The notes beneath the pieces were generated by a model. It worked only from the letters and a program-made list of their open reading frames with translations. It was not told the origin of the DNA and ran no database searches. A DNA stretch of 44,272 bases, taken from assembly GCA_012516855.1 (NCBI GenBank), contig JAAYWB010000045.1:1-44272 (forward strand). Direction: 5' to 3'. Source of the stretch: Candidatus Cloacimonadota bacterium (lineage in GTDB: Bacteria > Cloacimonadota > Cloacimonadia > Cloacimonadales > Cloacimonadaceae). Positions 34,144-43,134 of this stretch are shown one piece after another (position 1 is the first letter of the stretch; each line of letters opens with the position of its first letter). The translations under genes were made by a program, and so were the position numbers.

Positions 34144-34711
34144 GCGTGCGGTTTTCCTGGACCGAGACGGCTGCGTCAGCCCGGACGAGTTCGGCTATAT
34201 CAGCGACCCCGCAGGCTATCAGCTCTACCCCTGGACCGGAGAGGCTTTGCGCCTGCTGCGGTCCCTGGGCTACCTGCTCATCCTCGTCACCAACCAGTCA
34301 GGCATCGCCAGAGGCTATTTCGACATTCCAGCCCTGAACCGCGTGCACGACAGACTGCAAGAGCTTTTGGCGGCGGAGAAGGTGAAACTGGACGGCATCT
34401 ACTTTTCCCCCTATTTCGCCGACGGCAGCGTTGCCCCCTACAACATCGAGCACGAGGACCGCAAACCGGGGCTGGGAATGTTCCGCAAAGCCCGGCGCGC
34501 ACACAGGATAAATCCCGGCCAATCCTGGATGATAGGAGACAGGCAAACGGACATCACTTTCGGCAAGAACGCGGGCCTAAGCTCCATCCTGCTTCTCACC
34601 GGCAACGGCGCCCGGGAAATGCTTTCCGGCCTGCAAGACTGGCCGCGGCAGCCGGATTACATCGCCGAAAACCTGCTCACGGCGGCCAAACTGATCGAAC
34701 TTCTCCGCTGA
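34124..34711 (+). CDS. HAD phosphatase, GmhB-like (heptose bisphosphate phosphatase), without zinc site
   Basis: 195 aa starting at GTG 34124, overlapping lptD by 20 bp. HAD motifs: FLDRDGCVSPDE (nucleophile Asp and acid Asp), VTNQSGIARGYF, a Lys in EDRKPGLGMF and MIGDRQTDI. Family: D-glycero-manno-heptose 1,7-bisphosphate phosphatase and histidinol phosphatase. In E. coli GmhB zinc is bound by a CxH...CxC loop; here the loop reads SPYF...IEHEDRKP and lacks these Cys. So it may be zinc-free GmhB or a related sugar phosphatase. The LPS context favours heptose. Confidence 0.78.
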   Translation: MTAKAFRRAVFLDRDGCVSPDEFGYISDPAGYQLYPWTGEALRLLRSLGYLLILVTNQSGIARGYFDIPALNRVHDRLQELLAAEKVKLDGIYFSPYFADGSVAPYNIEHEDRKPGLGMFRKARRAHRINPGQSWMIGDRQTDITFGKNAGLSSILLLTGNGAREMLSGLQDWPRQPDYIAENLLTAAKLIELLR

Positions 34712-35529
34712 TGAAGACCCGCGGCTCTTTCAGCCAGAGAAAGTTCCAAAGCCTTTCCCCTTCCGCCCAGGTCAAGGCTCTGGACAAGCTCGCGTCTTTC
34801 CTGGAAAAATCACTTGCTGGCAGAGAACCGGCTTCCGAATTGACCTCACACGTGCTGGAATGCGTCTCCTGGATGGCTGAACCCGTGCCGGAGAACGTTC
34901 TCAGGCTTTCCCAGGACCTGGCATCCGCCGCCGCGACCAGGGAGGCCCAACTGGCGATAACCCGCTTCAAAAGTTCGCTGGGCCAATCTTTCAAGGATAA
35001 CCAGATACCCCTCAAACGAGGGGACGGACCCCGCTTCGCCGACCTGAACACCCTCGAGCGCGCTGGCAAGGTCATCCTCATTCTGGACAACCTCCGTTCA
35101 GCCTTCAACGTGGGTTCGATCTTCCGCAGCGCTGAGTGTCTGGGCCTTTGCAAAATCTGGCTTTGCGGAGTAACCGCCACCCCGAATGACCACGCTTTGC
35201 GGAAAACCGCCCGGGGAACCGCCTCCCGCATCGACTGGAGCCACTTTGAGGAAACGGCGGAGGCGGTGAAACAGGCCAGAGCCGAAGGATACCGGGTTTA
35301 CGCCCTGGAAATCTCAGCCCAGGCGGAATCCGTCTTCGCGGAGGATTTTCAGCTCCCCCTCGCCCTGGTGCTCGGAAACGAAAGCCTGGGCATTTCAAAC
35401 GAAATTCTGTCCCTTTGCGACCGGACGGTTTGCCTGCCGGTCCAGGGCTGGAAAAACTCGCTCAACGTGGCCGTTGCCTGCGCCGTATGCGCCTACCAGA
35501 TCGTGTTCGGCTGCCCATCCAGCCATTGA
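34711..35529 (+). CDS. TrmH/SpoU family RNA 2'-O-methyltransferase
   Basis: 272 aa. The SPOUT motifs are visible: motif 1 LDNLRSAFNVGSIFRSAECLG (Asn and Arg), motif 2 LALVLGNESLGIS, motif 3 LPVQGWKNSLNVAVACAV. An N-terminal helical region of about 115 residues precedes the catalytic domain and may bind RNA. The target (tRNA Gm18 or an rRNA ribose) is not determined by sequence. The start overlaps the gmhB stop by one base (TGATG). Last gene of the operon; no clear terminator follows. Confidence 0.88.
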   Translation: MKTRGSFSQRKFQSLSPSAQVKALDKLASFLEKSLAGREPASELTSHVLECVSWMAEPVPENVLRLSQDLASAAATREAQLAITRFKSSLGQSFKDNQIPLKRGDGPRFADLNTLERAGKVILILDNLRSAFNVGSIFRSAECLGLCKIWLCGVTATPNDHALRKTARGTASRIDWSHFEETAEAVKQARAEGYRVYALEISAQAESVFAEDFQLPLALVLGNESLGISNEILSLCDRTVCLPVQGWKNSLNVAVACAVCAYQIVFGCPSSH

Positions 35530-35566
35530 AAGGGATTTGACTAATCCACAACACTTCTCCAGCTTC

Positions 35567-35739
35567 CTGAACTAACCGGCCTGTTCCAAACAGGTTTCCC
35601 GGTAGTCAGACCCTTAGCGCTCTCTTTTATCCCTGTCGCATGCCTCCCGTAGAATACTCGCATCAAGTGCGGCCATTGTGCGGAAGGCGAGACAGGAACG
35701 CAGGAAAGGGCCTTAACGGCCAAGCAGCAATGCTTCCTT
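35567..35739 (-). ncRNA. R1 structured intergenic element, copy 3 (candidate ncRNA)
   Basis: Minus-strand copy. The GGCC-gttaa-GGCC hairpin (35721-35709), the long-range pair AGGCCCT/AGGGTCT (35713-35707 with 35614-35608, closed by one G-U), an arm GCCTTCCG/CGGGAGGC with one U-G, the inner CGCA-cttga-TGCG, and a long 3' hairpin CTGACTACCGG/CCGGTTAGTTCAG (35609-35567) all recur with changed sequence. Both wobbles would be A-C mismatches if the other strand were transcribed, which points to this orientation. Upstream are TTCACG (35775-35770), 18 bp and GATAAT (35751-35746), and the bases after the -10 match copy 2. It lies between convergent trmH-like and htrA genes. Confidence 0.5.
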
Positions 35740-35784
35740 CCTCTGATTATCAGCCTTGCTCCCCTCCACCGTGAATTTCAGCCA

Positions 35785-35812
35785 AAGAAAAACCCCGTCG
35801 TTTGACGGGGTT
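35785..35812 (-). terminator. Rho-independent terminator of htrA
   Basis: Perfect 9-bp stem AACCCCGTC (35791-35799)/GACGGGGTT (35804-35812) with a 4-nt loop; read on the minus strand it is followed by TTTTTCTTT. It lies 25 bp past the htrA stop. Confidence 0.92.
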
Positions 35813-35837
35813 CTGATAACCTATTGGAGTTTATGGC

Positions 35838-37358
35838 TCAGTTGAATCTAAGCACCACAAATTGCTCTGTCTTGTTGCGGTCCTGCACGTAGAGGATGAT
35901 TGTGTTGCGTTCGTCCTTCCGCATTTTATCGATGGCGGCGTTGATGGCGGCGCTGTATTCTTCCGGGCTGTTCACCTCGGTATTTCCCACCTTGAGGACC
36001 ACGAAGCCAACCTGGATCCCTGCCTTGGAAGCCGGGGAATTGGATTCGATGGCGCTCACGATCACGCCTTTGCTCGCCTTGATGTTGTTGCGCTGGGCAT
36101 AGGCGCTGTCGGTGGCTTCCACGCTGATGCCTGCTCCGCTGTCCGGGGCTGCTGCTTCTTCAGTCTCGGCCACGGTGTCCTCGGGGAAGTTGTCGAGCTG
36201 GATGTAGAGGGTTTTGACCTTATCCTCGCGGATGATTTTCACCGGAACCTTGGTTCCCACCTTGGAAGTGGCCACCGCGATGCGGAACTTGGAAACGTTG
36301 GGCACCTTTTCACCGTTGAATTCCAAAATCACGTCGCCAACGGAGAGGCCGGCCTTGTGGGCAGGTGAATCTATTTCAACCTTGGCCACCAGAACTCCTG
36401 AAACCTCAGGCAGGTTGAGGGCTTCCATCAAGTCAGCGGTGATTTCCTGGGGCGCGATGCCGATGTAGGCGCGGGTCACCTTGCCGTTGGCAACAAGGTC
36501 TTCCACCACTCGTTTGGCCAGGTTCACCGGAATCGCGAAGCCGATGCCGATGTTGCCGCCGGAGGTGCTGGTGATGGCGGAGTTGATGCCTATCACCTCC
36601 CCGTGTATGTTCAAAAGGGGGCCGCCGCTGTTGCCGGGGTTGATGGCGGCGTCGGTTTGGATGTAGTCCTGATAAATGGGGGAATTGCTGCCGAAATTGA
36701 GGTTGCTTCTGCCGATGGCTGAGATCACGCCGAGGGTTACGGTGCGGTCCAGGCCCACGTCGCCAAAGGGATTTCCGATGGCGATGGCCCAGGAGCCGAT
36801 TTCCAGGTTGGCAGAGTCGCCCAGCGGGGCAATGGTGATCTTTTCCCCTTCCTTGACGGTGATCTTGATCACGGCCACATCGGTGTTAGGGTCCAGTCCC
36901 ACCACCGTGGCGGTGTAATTGACCTTGTCGGCCAGGGTGACGGTGATGGTGCCTTCCTTGCCTTTCTCCACCACGTGGTTGTTCGTCATGATGAAGGCTT
37001 CGCGGGTTTGGGGATTGTATTCATACACGAAGCCGCTGCCCATCGAGGTTACGGGGCGTTGCGTCTCCTTGGGCTGCTGGGGAAAGAAGTAGCGGAAGAA
37101 ATCGTCGTCGAAGAAGGGGTTTCTGAAATTCTGGACGGTGACCTTGGATTCGACCTTGATCTGCACCACGGATTGGCGCACCTGGCGAACCACCTCGACC
37201 ACTGGATTGGGCTCACTGCCCCAAACAGTGGCGCTGCTGCCGGCAGTCTGGCGGAACCGGGGCACATCGTCTGAACGAAGGTCTTTGGTCTGGGCCACGG
37301 CGCAAGACATCAAGCTCAAGACCGCCAACAGGGTGAATATACGTTTGAATACTTTCAT
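35838..37358 (-). CDS. htrA: HtrA/DegP-type periplasmic serine protease
   Basis: 506 aa from the ATG at 37358, which has AGGAGA 5 nt before it and opens a signal peptide; the longer frame has no such features. The catalytic triad is His128 (TNNHVV), Asp160 (NTDVAVI) and Ser244 (NPGNSGGP). Two PDZ domains follow (about 300-385 and 415-500; the first with SPAHKAGLSVGDVI, the second with SPASKAGIQVGFVV), as in DegP/DegQ. The signal peptide ends LMSCAVAQ, so Cys could be lipidated but Met at -2 is unusual. It degrades or refolds misfolded envelope proteins. Divergent from recG. Confidence 0.94.
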   Translation of the reverse strand: MKVFKRIFTLLAVLSLMSCAVAQTKDLRSDDVPRFRQTAGSSATVWGSEPNPVVEVVRQVRQSVVQIKVESKVTVQNFRNPFFDDDFFRYFFPQQPKETQRPVTSMGSGFVYEYNPQTREAFIMTNNHVVEKGKEGTITVTLADKVNYTATVVGLDPNTDVAVIKITVKEGEKITIAPLGDSANLEIGSWAIAIGNPFGDVGLDRTVTLGVISAIGRSNLNFGSNSPIYQDYIQTDAAINPGNSGGPLLNIHGEVIGINSAITSTSGGNIGIGFAIPVNLAKRVVEDLVANGKVTRAYIGIAPQEITADLMEALNLPEVSGVLVAKVEIDSPAHKAGLSVGDVILEFNGEKVPNVSKFRIAVATSKVGTKVPVKIIREDKVKTLYIQLDNFPEDTVAETEEAAAPDSGAGISVEATDSAYAQRNNIKASKGVIVSAIESNSPASKAGIQVGFVVLKVGNTEVNSPEEYSAAINAAIDKMRKDERNTIILYVQDRNKTEQFVVLRFN

Positions 37359-37596
37359 CTTTTCTCCTGAAACCGGAAACCAACGGTTCCCGGGCATATT
37401 GGGGTGTAAAAATAAAAAACCAATCACATAGCGCTTCAAGTGCTGTTCCCGAACATAATAATCGACCCCTACGCCGCGGTCAAGGAAAAAATTGCCACGG
37501 TGCCCTCCGACTCCCAAGCCAGCCTGTTTTTTGGAAAGGCGAAATCCCCGACGCGGATATTGACAACATTTTGCCCTCGGGGAGAATGGCCCTCAC
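37359..37596. promoter_or_regulatory. Divergent promoter region of htrA and recG
   Basis: For recG (plus), TTGACA at 37560-37565 with 17 bp to AGAATG (37583-37588), very near the ATG at 37597. For htrA (minus), TTGAAG, 17 bp, TTTATT about 60 bp upstream of the ATG is possible. No operator-like palindrome noticed. Confidence 0.4.
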
Positions 37597-39690
37597 ATGG
37601 AAAAAGCTGAATTCGTAAAGGATACACGCACCCCGGTGAAATTCATCAAGGGGGTGGGCGAGGTCCGCTCGCGCCAACTGGCCAAACTGGGCATCAATAC
37701 AGTCTTGGACCTGATGGAGCATTTCCCCCGGGCTTATATCGCCCGCAAGCTGAATCCCTCTCTGCGGGAGCTCAAGCCCGGCGACAACATTGCTCTTACG
37801 GCGATGATAAGTTGGGTGGACGAACGCAGGACCCGCAAGGGAAAAAACCTGCTCGAAGTGGGCATCAGCGACGGCCGCGCCGCCATCGTCTGTTCCTGGT
37901 TCAGCTATCCCAAAAGTTTTCCGGGGCTGTTCAAGCCGGGCGCCATGCTCTGGGTTGCCGGAAACTTAACCGAATATAATGGCCAATTGCAGCTAATGCA
38001 TCCTGAAGTTGAATTCGTGGACGACAGCGAAGAGCTGGATTTCTGGAAGAAGCGCGAGTTTCTGCCGGTTTACAGGCTCAGCGGCGACCTTACCCAGAAG
38101 TTCCTGCGCCGGATAGTTTACAGCGCTTTCGAGCTTTTCACTTCCCAGATCGAGGAAAACCTTCCGGAAGAGCTGATCGCCAAACGCGGTTTCCTGCCCC
38201 GCAAGGTCGCGCTTCAGAAGATGCATTTCTCCCTGCACCCGGAGGAACTGGACAAGGTGCGCAAACGCTTTGTCTATGAGGAATTCTTCTATTCCCAGTT
38301 GCTCTGGGCGCGCCACAAGCGCTTTCACGCCCAAGATGTTAAGGGCATCCGCTTCGAAAACAGGCGGGAGCTTACTTCCAGGCTCTACCGCGAACTGCCG
38401 TTCAAGCTCACCCAGGCCCAGAAACGCGTGATAAACGAAATCTTTGGAGATATGTGTTCCGACAGGCAGATGTCGAGGCTGCTGCAGGGCGACGTGGGTT
38501 CCGGAAAAACGATCGTGACCCTCTTCGCGATGCTGCTGGCGGTGGAAAACGGTTTACAGGCCGCTCTGATGGCGCCCACAGAGATTCTGGCGGACCAGCA
38601 TTATGGCAACATCACCCGTCTGCTGAAAGATTTTCCCCTGAATGTGGTGCTGCTCAAGGGCGGTTCCTACAAAGGCAAAGCCCAAACCAAAAACGCGATT
38701 TCCACAGGTGAAGCCAACCTCATTATAGGCACCCACGCCCTCTTGCAGAGTGATATTTCCTTCGAGAAACTGGGCTTTGTGGCTGTGGACGAACAGCACC
38801 GCTTCGGTGTGCAGCAGCGTGCCACCCTGGCCAGGAAAGACAAGCATCCGGACCTGCTCTACCTCAGCGCCACACCAATCCCCAGATCCCTCTCCCTCAC
38901 CGTGTATGGCGATCTTGAAGTGAGCATCATCAACGAACTGCCACCTGACAGGATTCCCGTGAAAACCCTGGTCCGCTCTAACCAAAAGATAGACCTCGTT
39001 TACCGCGAAGTGGCAAAGGAACTGGCCGCCGGCAGCCAGGTCTATGTTGTCTGCCCCCTCATCGAGGAATCCGACAAAATGGACCTCCTCGACGCCCAGA
39101 GGATGCACAATCACCTTTCCACCAATATCTTCCCCCAATATAGCTGTGTGCTGCTGCACGGCAAAATGCCCTCCAGGGAGAAGGACACCATCATGCTGCG
39201 CTTCAAAGCCGGCGAGATCCGGATTCTGGTTTCCACCACGGTCATCGAGGTGGGGCTGGACATACCCAACGCCTCTGTGATGATCGTGGAACACGCTGAA
39301 CGCTTCGGCCTGGCCCAGCTTCACCAGTTGCGTGGCCGGGTGGGGCGCGGAGGACAGCAGGCCTGGTGTTACCTGATCGAGCATTTTCCCCTCAGCAGCG
39401 TAGCGCGCGAGCGCCTGGACACCATGGCCAAAACCACTGATGGCTTCCTCATCGCGGAGAAGGACCTGCATCTGCGCGGACCCGGAGAGTTCTTCGGAAC
39501 CGAGCAAAGCGGCCTGCCCCAGTTCACTTTCGCAAATTTGATGGCGGACCAGCTGGTGCTCAAGGAAGCCCGCGAGGACGCTTTTTCCATCATCGCGGAA
39601 GACCCGTTCCTAGAGCAGAAAAAAAACGCCCTGATCAAAAAATTCTATACTCTCCAATTTGCTGATAAAGAAATGCTTATCCTCTACTGA
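37597..39690 (+). CDS. recG: ATP-dependent DNA helicase RecG
   Basis: 697 aa, normal for RecG. N-terminal helical/OB wedge domain (about 15-170; FIKGVGEVRSRQLAKLGI, LMEHFPRAY), then SF2 motor: Walker A LQGDVGSGKT (about 297), motif Ia APTEILADQH, motif II DEQH (about 397), motif III LSATPIPRSL, and motifs V-VI STTVIEVGLDIPNA and QLRGRVGRG. C-terminal TRG region present (DLHLRGPGEFFGTEQSG). It regresses stalled forks and branch-migrates Holliday junctions. The Shine-Dalgarno GGGGAG is 12-13 nt from the ATG. Confidence 0.97.
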   Translation: MEKAEFVKDTRTPVKFIKGVGEVRSRQLAKLGINTVLDLMEHFPRAYIARKLNPSLRELKPGDNIALTAMISWVDERRTRKGKNLLEVGISDGRAAIVCSWFSYPKSFPGLFKPGAMLWVAGNLTEYNGQLQLMHPEVEFVDDSEELDFWKKREFLPVYRLSGDLTQKFLRRIVYSAFELFTSQIEENLPEELIAKRGFLPRKVALQKMHFSLHPEELDKVRKRFVYEEFFYSQLLWARHKRFHAQDVKGIRFENRRELTSRLYRELPFKLTQAQKRVINEIFGDMCSDRQMSRLLQGDVGSGKTIVTLFAMLLAVENGLQAALMAPTEILADQHYGNITRLLKDFPLNVVLLKGGSYKGKAQTKNAISTGEANLIIGTHALLQSDISFEKLGFVAVDEQHRFGVQQRATLARKDKHPDLLYLSATPIPRSLSLTVYGDLEVSIINELPPDRIPVKTLVRSNQKIDLVYREVAKELAAGSQVYVVCPLIEESDKMDLLDAQRMHNHLSTNIFPQYSCVLLHGKMPSREKDTIMLRFKAGEIRILVSTTVIEVGLDIPNASVMIVEHAERFGLAQLHQLRGRVGRGGQQAWCYLIEHFPLSSVARERLDTMAKTTDGFLIAEKDLHLRGPGEFFGTEQSGLPQFTFANLMADQLVLKEAREDAFSIIAEDPFLEQKKNALIKKFYTLQFADKEMLILY

Positions 39691-39714
39691 TGTCCACTCA
39701 TCCGGATTATTGTA

Positions 39715-39743
39715 TTGACTAAATAACCCCCCTTGGATTTTAA
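39715..39743 (+). promoter_or_regulatory. Putative promoter of the subtilase gene
   Basis: TTGACT (39715-39720), 17 bp, TTTTAA (39738-39743), 31 bp before the ATG at 39775. The first ten bases, TTGACTAAAT, are identical to the glycerate kinase promoter. Confidence 0.55.
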
Positions 39744-39774
39744 GGAAAAAAACAAAAACTGACCCGAGGTGCCA

Positions 39775-42700
39775 ATGAAAAAGCTGATCCTCCTGACTTT
39801 GCTGACCATCGCCGTTAGCGCGATGTTCGCGGTAAAATTCGACCCAGATTACTTTTATTCCCGGTCTGTGATCGTCTGCTTCACAAAAGACGCGGTGGGC
39901 AACGACACCGGCAAGATAGACTGGTCTCTGCAAAATGGCCGTGCTCGTACAGGGCTGAGTTCCTTCGACGAACTGGCCGCAGAGTACGGAATTGTGGAAT
40001 TGCAGCAGATGCATCCCTATGTGAAAGTTCCCACTTGGAACGACAACGGAATCTACCTGCAAAACACCTATCGCCTGATCCTGGAATCGGATGACCGCAT
40101 CGACGCTGCCGTGGACGCCCTGTCCAAGGACAAAAACCTCATCTACGCCGAGCTGGAAGGCATCGCGCGCACCAAGTTTGTGCCCAACGACCCTATGGTA
40201 ACCCAGCAATACGTCCACACCCGCATTCAGAGTTTCGATGCCTGGGATTACATCCAGGGCTCTTTCGACGTAAAGGTCGCCATCACCGATTCTGGCGTTA
40301 AATGGAACCATCCGGACCTCCGGGGCAACATCTGGGTAAATCCGGCCGAATCTCCTGGCATGACCATTAACTGGGATGCCGGCACCATCTCCGGAGGCGA
40401 TGGGGCCGACGCGGGCGAAGGCGGAAACAAGATCGACGATCTGATAGGCTGGGACTTTTTCAATAATGACAACAACCCCATGCAGACCTATATTTCCAAC
40501 GACCACGGCACCCACGTGGCCGGTTGCGCCGGGGCTGTGGGCAACAACTCCATCGGCCTGGTGGGCACATCGCCAATCGTTTCAATCATTTCCTGCAAAG
40601 GCGCTTCCAACACCTCTCCCTCACAGGGAATCTCCTATGCCTATGACCAGATCAAATACTCCGCCGAAGTTGGCGCCCACATCATCAACGCCAGTTGGGG
40701 CAGCCCGGGCAACGGAGCTTATCCGAATTCCATAGTTAATTACGCCACCGCCCTCGGCGCCCTGGTGGTTACCGCCGCCGGAAACGACAATACGGAGCAC
40801 AACTCCTCTTACCAGGATTACCCCGCCGACTGCACCAACGCCCTCTGCGTGGCTTCCACCGGCCAGAACGACATTAAATCGAACTTTTCCGACTTCGGCG
40901 CCCCCATCGACATCTGCGCCCCCGGCGAAGGCATCCTTTCCACCATCATTGCCGGAAACGGCTACGATGCCTATGACGGCACATCAATGGCTTCGCCTGT
41001 CGCGGCCGGTGTTTGCGCGCTGGTGAAAGCCCTGCATCCGGAACTCACTCCCGCGCAGCTTATGCAGCGCGTGATGATGACCTCAGATTACATTTACGAA
41101 GCCAACCCGGACTATGTTGGCAAGCTTGGTGCGGGACGCATCAACGCTTTCACCGCCACCATGTTCGACAAAATTCCCAACATCACCGTCGATGACACCA
41201 CTGTGGAGGAATTCGAAGGGGACGGGGACGGAGTTCCCAACCCCGGTGAAACCATAAAGCTGAAAGTTTCCCTGAACAACTATCTGGATCCTTTCACCGG
41301 ACTGGCCTGGATGACTGCCACCGGCCTCAACGCCACCCTCATCACCTCCTATCCCGGCATCACAATCATAGACGACACCGCCAGCTACGGAAACCTGACC
41401 CCCGGCAGCACGATGTGGAACAACAGCCAGCCCTTCAAATTCCAGACCGTCGCCGGCCTGCCCTCGGAACCCATCCCCTTTGAGCTGGTGGTTACCGCCA
41501 ATCCTACAGCGCCTTTCCCCTATACCAAAACCATTCCTTTCCAGGTGGACCTTTCCCTCGTCCAATCCGGCTGGCCGGTTGCTTTGGGTGGAGCTTCAAA
41601 CTCCAGCGCCATCCTTTACAACCTCGATTCCAATCCTGACAGAGAGGTCATTTTCGGCGATCCCTCCGGGAAAATCCATGCCGTCAAGGCAGACGGAAGC
41701 TCTGTTGCCGGATTCCCCATAAATGTAGGCAGCGCCGTAATCGGCTCCATTGCCATGGGTGACGTTGACAACAACGGCGTAAAAGACTTTGCCGCCGGCT
41801 TCCAAAACAACAACATCATGCTGTTCGGCCCCACTGGAAACACCATCTGGACCGTCCCCGCTGGCGGAACCCTGCGCAATGGGCCCGTGATGGCCGACCT
41901 GGCTAACAATGGCCAAAGCAAGGTGATAGCGGTGACTCAGACCGGCAGCCTGGTGGTGCTCAACGCCGACGGCAGCCCCTATCCCAATTTCCCCGTCAGC
42001 CTTGGCGGTGCCTGCCTGGGCACACCGGCCGTGGCCGACCTCAACGGTGACGGCATCCACGAAATCCTCGTGGCCACCCTGAACGGCACTCTCCATGCCA
42101 TCAACAGCGCCACCGGACAGAACATCGCCGGTTTCCCCGTGACCATGCCAAGCGGTTCACAAAATCCCATCACCATCGCCAACCTCGATTCTGACAACCA
42201 CCCCGAAATCATTGTTACCACCAGCACTTCGGGCCACATTCTGGCTTACAACCATGATGGGACGGTTCACTTCCAGAAAAGCGTGGGAGGCCAGATCAAG
42301 ACCGGAGCCGTGGTTGCAGACGTGAACAACGACGGCAACAAAGAAATCATCGTGATCGGCGCCGCTGGCGTGGTGAACGTGCTCACCACCGCCGGAGCTG
42401 ACTTGCCCGGAACCCCCATCAACGTTGGCCAGGCTGTGGAATGCACGCCCACGGTTGCTTATTTTGACGGTGACAACATGGCCGGCATCATCTTCGGCGA
42501 CACCAACGGCTACGTGCACAGCGTGAGGATCGACGGAACCGAATCTCCAAACTTCCCCCTCCGCATCAACGGCAACGTGAAGACCTCCGCCGCCCTTGGC
42601 GACATCGATCTGGACGGAGACCTGGACATCGTGATCCCGAACGACGCCTCCTTCTATGTGATAGACGTAAAGCGCCCCGCCCAAAGCATCCCCTGGCACT

Positions 42701-43053
42701 GCTATCTGGGAACATACAACCGCGCCGGGAACAGCTACCAAACCACTCCAGTGGCGGACAACTCCATTCCCGAACTCAATACCAGGCTCCACGGCAATTT
42801 CCCCAATCCCTTCAACCCCAGCACCGTGATCTGTTTCGAACTGGCCGAGTCCGGCCCCGTGACCCTGGAAATCTACAACCAGAAAGGCCAGTTGGTTTCC
42901 ACCCTCGTGGATGCCAACCTTCCTGCCGGGAACCATTCCGCGGCCTGGAACGGCACTGACGCCTCCGGCGACGCCGTGAGCAGCGGAGTCTATTTCTACC
43001 GCATGCGCTCCGGCGCTTTCAGCTCCACTCGTAAAATGGTGTTGATGAAATAA
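39775..43053 (+). CDS. Secreted subtilisin-like serine protease with FG-GAP-like repeats and sorting domain
   Basis: 1092 aa from ATG 39775 (GAGG 6 nt before; GTG at 39769 less likely). Signal peptide (1-19) and a propeptide (about 20-140) precede the S8 catalytic domain with Asp172 (AITDSGV), His244 (NDHGTHVAG) and Ser404 (GTSMASPVAAG). A beta domain (about 465-600) is followed by 6 to 7 FG-GAP/VCBS-like repeats (about 605-970) with DxDxN/DGxxE patterns such as DVDNNGVKD, DLNGDGIHE, DVNNDGNKE, DIDLDGDLD, which form a calcium-binding propeller. The last ~85 residues (FPNPFNPSTVI...WNGTDASGDAVSSGVYFYRM) are a FlgD-like C-terminal domain of the kind used for type IX secretion. The C25 protein at 18579 could process it. 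Confidence 0.93.
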   Translation: MKKLILLTLLTIAVSAMFAVKFDPDYFYSRSVIVCFTKDAVGNDTGKIDWSLQNGRARTGLSSFDELAAEYGIVELQQMHPYVKVPTWNDNGIYLQNTYRLILESDDRIDAAVDALSKDKNLIYAELEGIARTKFVPNDPMVTQQYVHTRIQSFDAWDYIQGSFDVKVAITDSGVKWNHPDLRGNIWVNPAESPGMTINWDAGTISGGDGADAGEGGNKIDDLIGWDFFNNDNNPMQTYISNDHGTHVAGCAGAVGNNSIGLVGTSPIVSIISCKGASNTSPSQGISYAYDQIKYSAEVGAHIINASWGSPGNGAYPNSIVNYATALGALVVTAAGNDNTEHNSSYQDYPADCTNALCVASTGQNDIKSNFSDFGAPIDICAPGEGILSTIIAGNGYDAYDGTSMASPVAAGVCALVKALHPELTPAQLMQRVMMTSDYIYEANPDYVGKLGAGRINAFTATMFDKIPNITVDDTTVEEFEGDGDGVPNPGETIKLKVSLNNYLDPFTGLAWMTATGLNATLITSYPGITIIDDTASYGNLTPGSTMWNNSQPFKFQTVAGLPSEPIPFELVVTANPTAPFPYTKTIPFQVDLSLVQSGWPVALGGASNSSAILYNLDSNPDREVIFGDPSGKIHAVKADGSSVAGFPINVGSAVIGSIAMGDVDNNGVKDFAAGFQNNNIMLFGPTGNTIWTVPAGGTLRNGPVMADLANNGQSKVIAVTQTGSLVVLNADGSPYPNFPVSLGGACLGTPAVADLNGDGIHEILVATLNGTLHAINSATGQNIAGFPVTMPSGSQNPITIANLDSDNHPEIIVTTSTSGHILAYNHDGTVHFQKSVGGQIKTGAVVADVNNDGNKEIIVIGAAGVVNVLTTAGADLPGTPINVGQAVECTPTVAYFDGDNMAGIIFGDTNGYVHSVRIDGTESPNFPLRINGNVKTSAALGDIDLDGDLDIVIPNDASFYVIDVKRPAQSIPWHCYLGTYNRAGNSYQTTPVADNSIPELNTRLHGNFPNPFNPSTVICFELAESGPVTLEIYNQKGQLVSTLVDANLPAGNHSAAWNGTDASGDAVSSGVYFYRMRSGAFSSTRKMVLMK

Positions 43054-43073
43054 TCCCGATTCAAACATGATCT

Positions 43074-43109
43074 GAAACACCGGAGACCGGACCAGGTTTC
43101 CGGTGTTTC
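43074..43109 (+). terminator. Terminator-like hairpin after the subtilase gene
   Basis: Perfect 11-bp stem GAAACACCGGA (43074-43084)/TCCGGTGTTTC (43099-43109) with a 14-nt loop, 20 bp past the stop. Only a short T-run lies within the stem end, so it may be a weak terminator or an mRNA end-stabilising hairpin that lets the next gene be read. Confidence 0.6.
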
Positions 43110-43134
43110 CTCAATAAACACCCCGCGAGGAAAC

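Noticed and set aside
37359-37517. 53-residue extension of HtrA
   Set aside because: It precedes a signal peptide that would then be internal; the ATG at 37358 has AGGAGA at ideal spacing.
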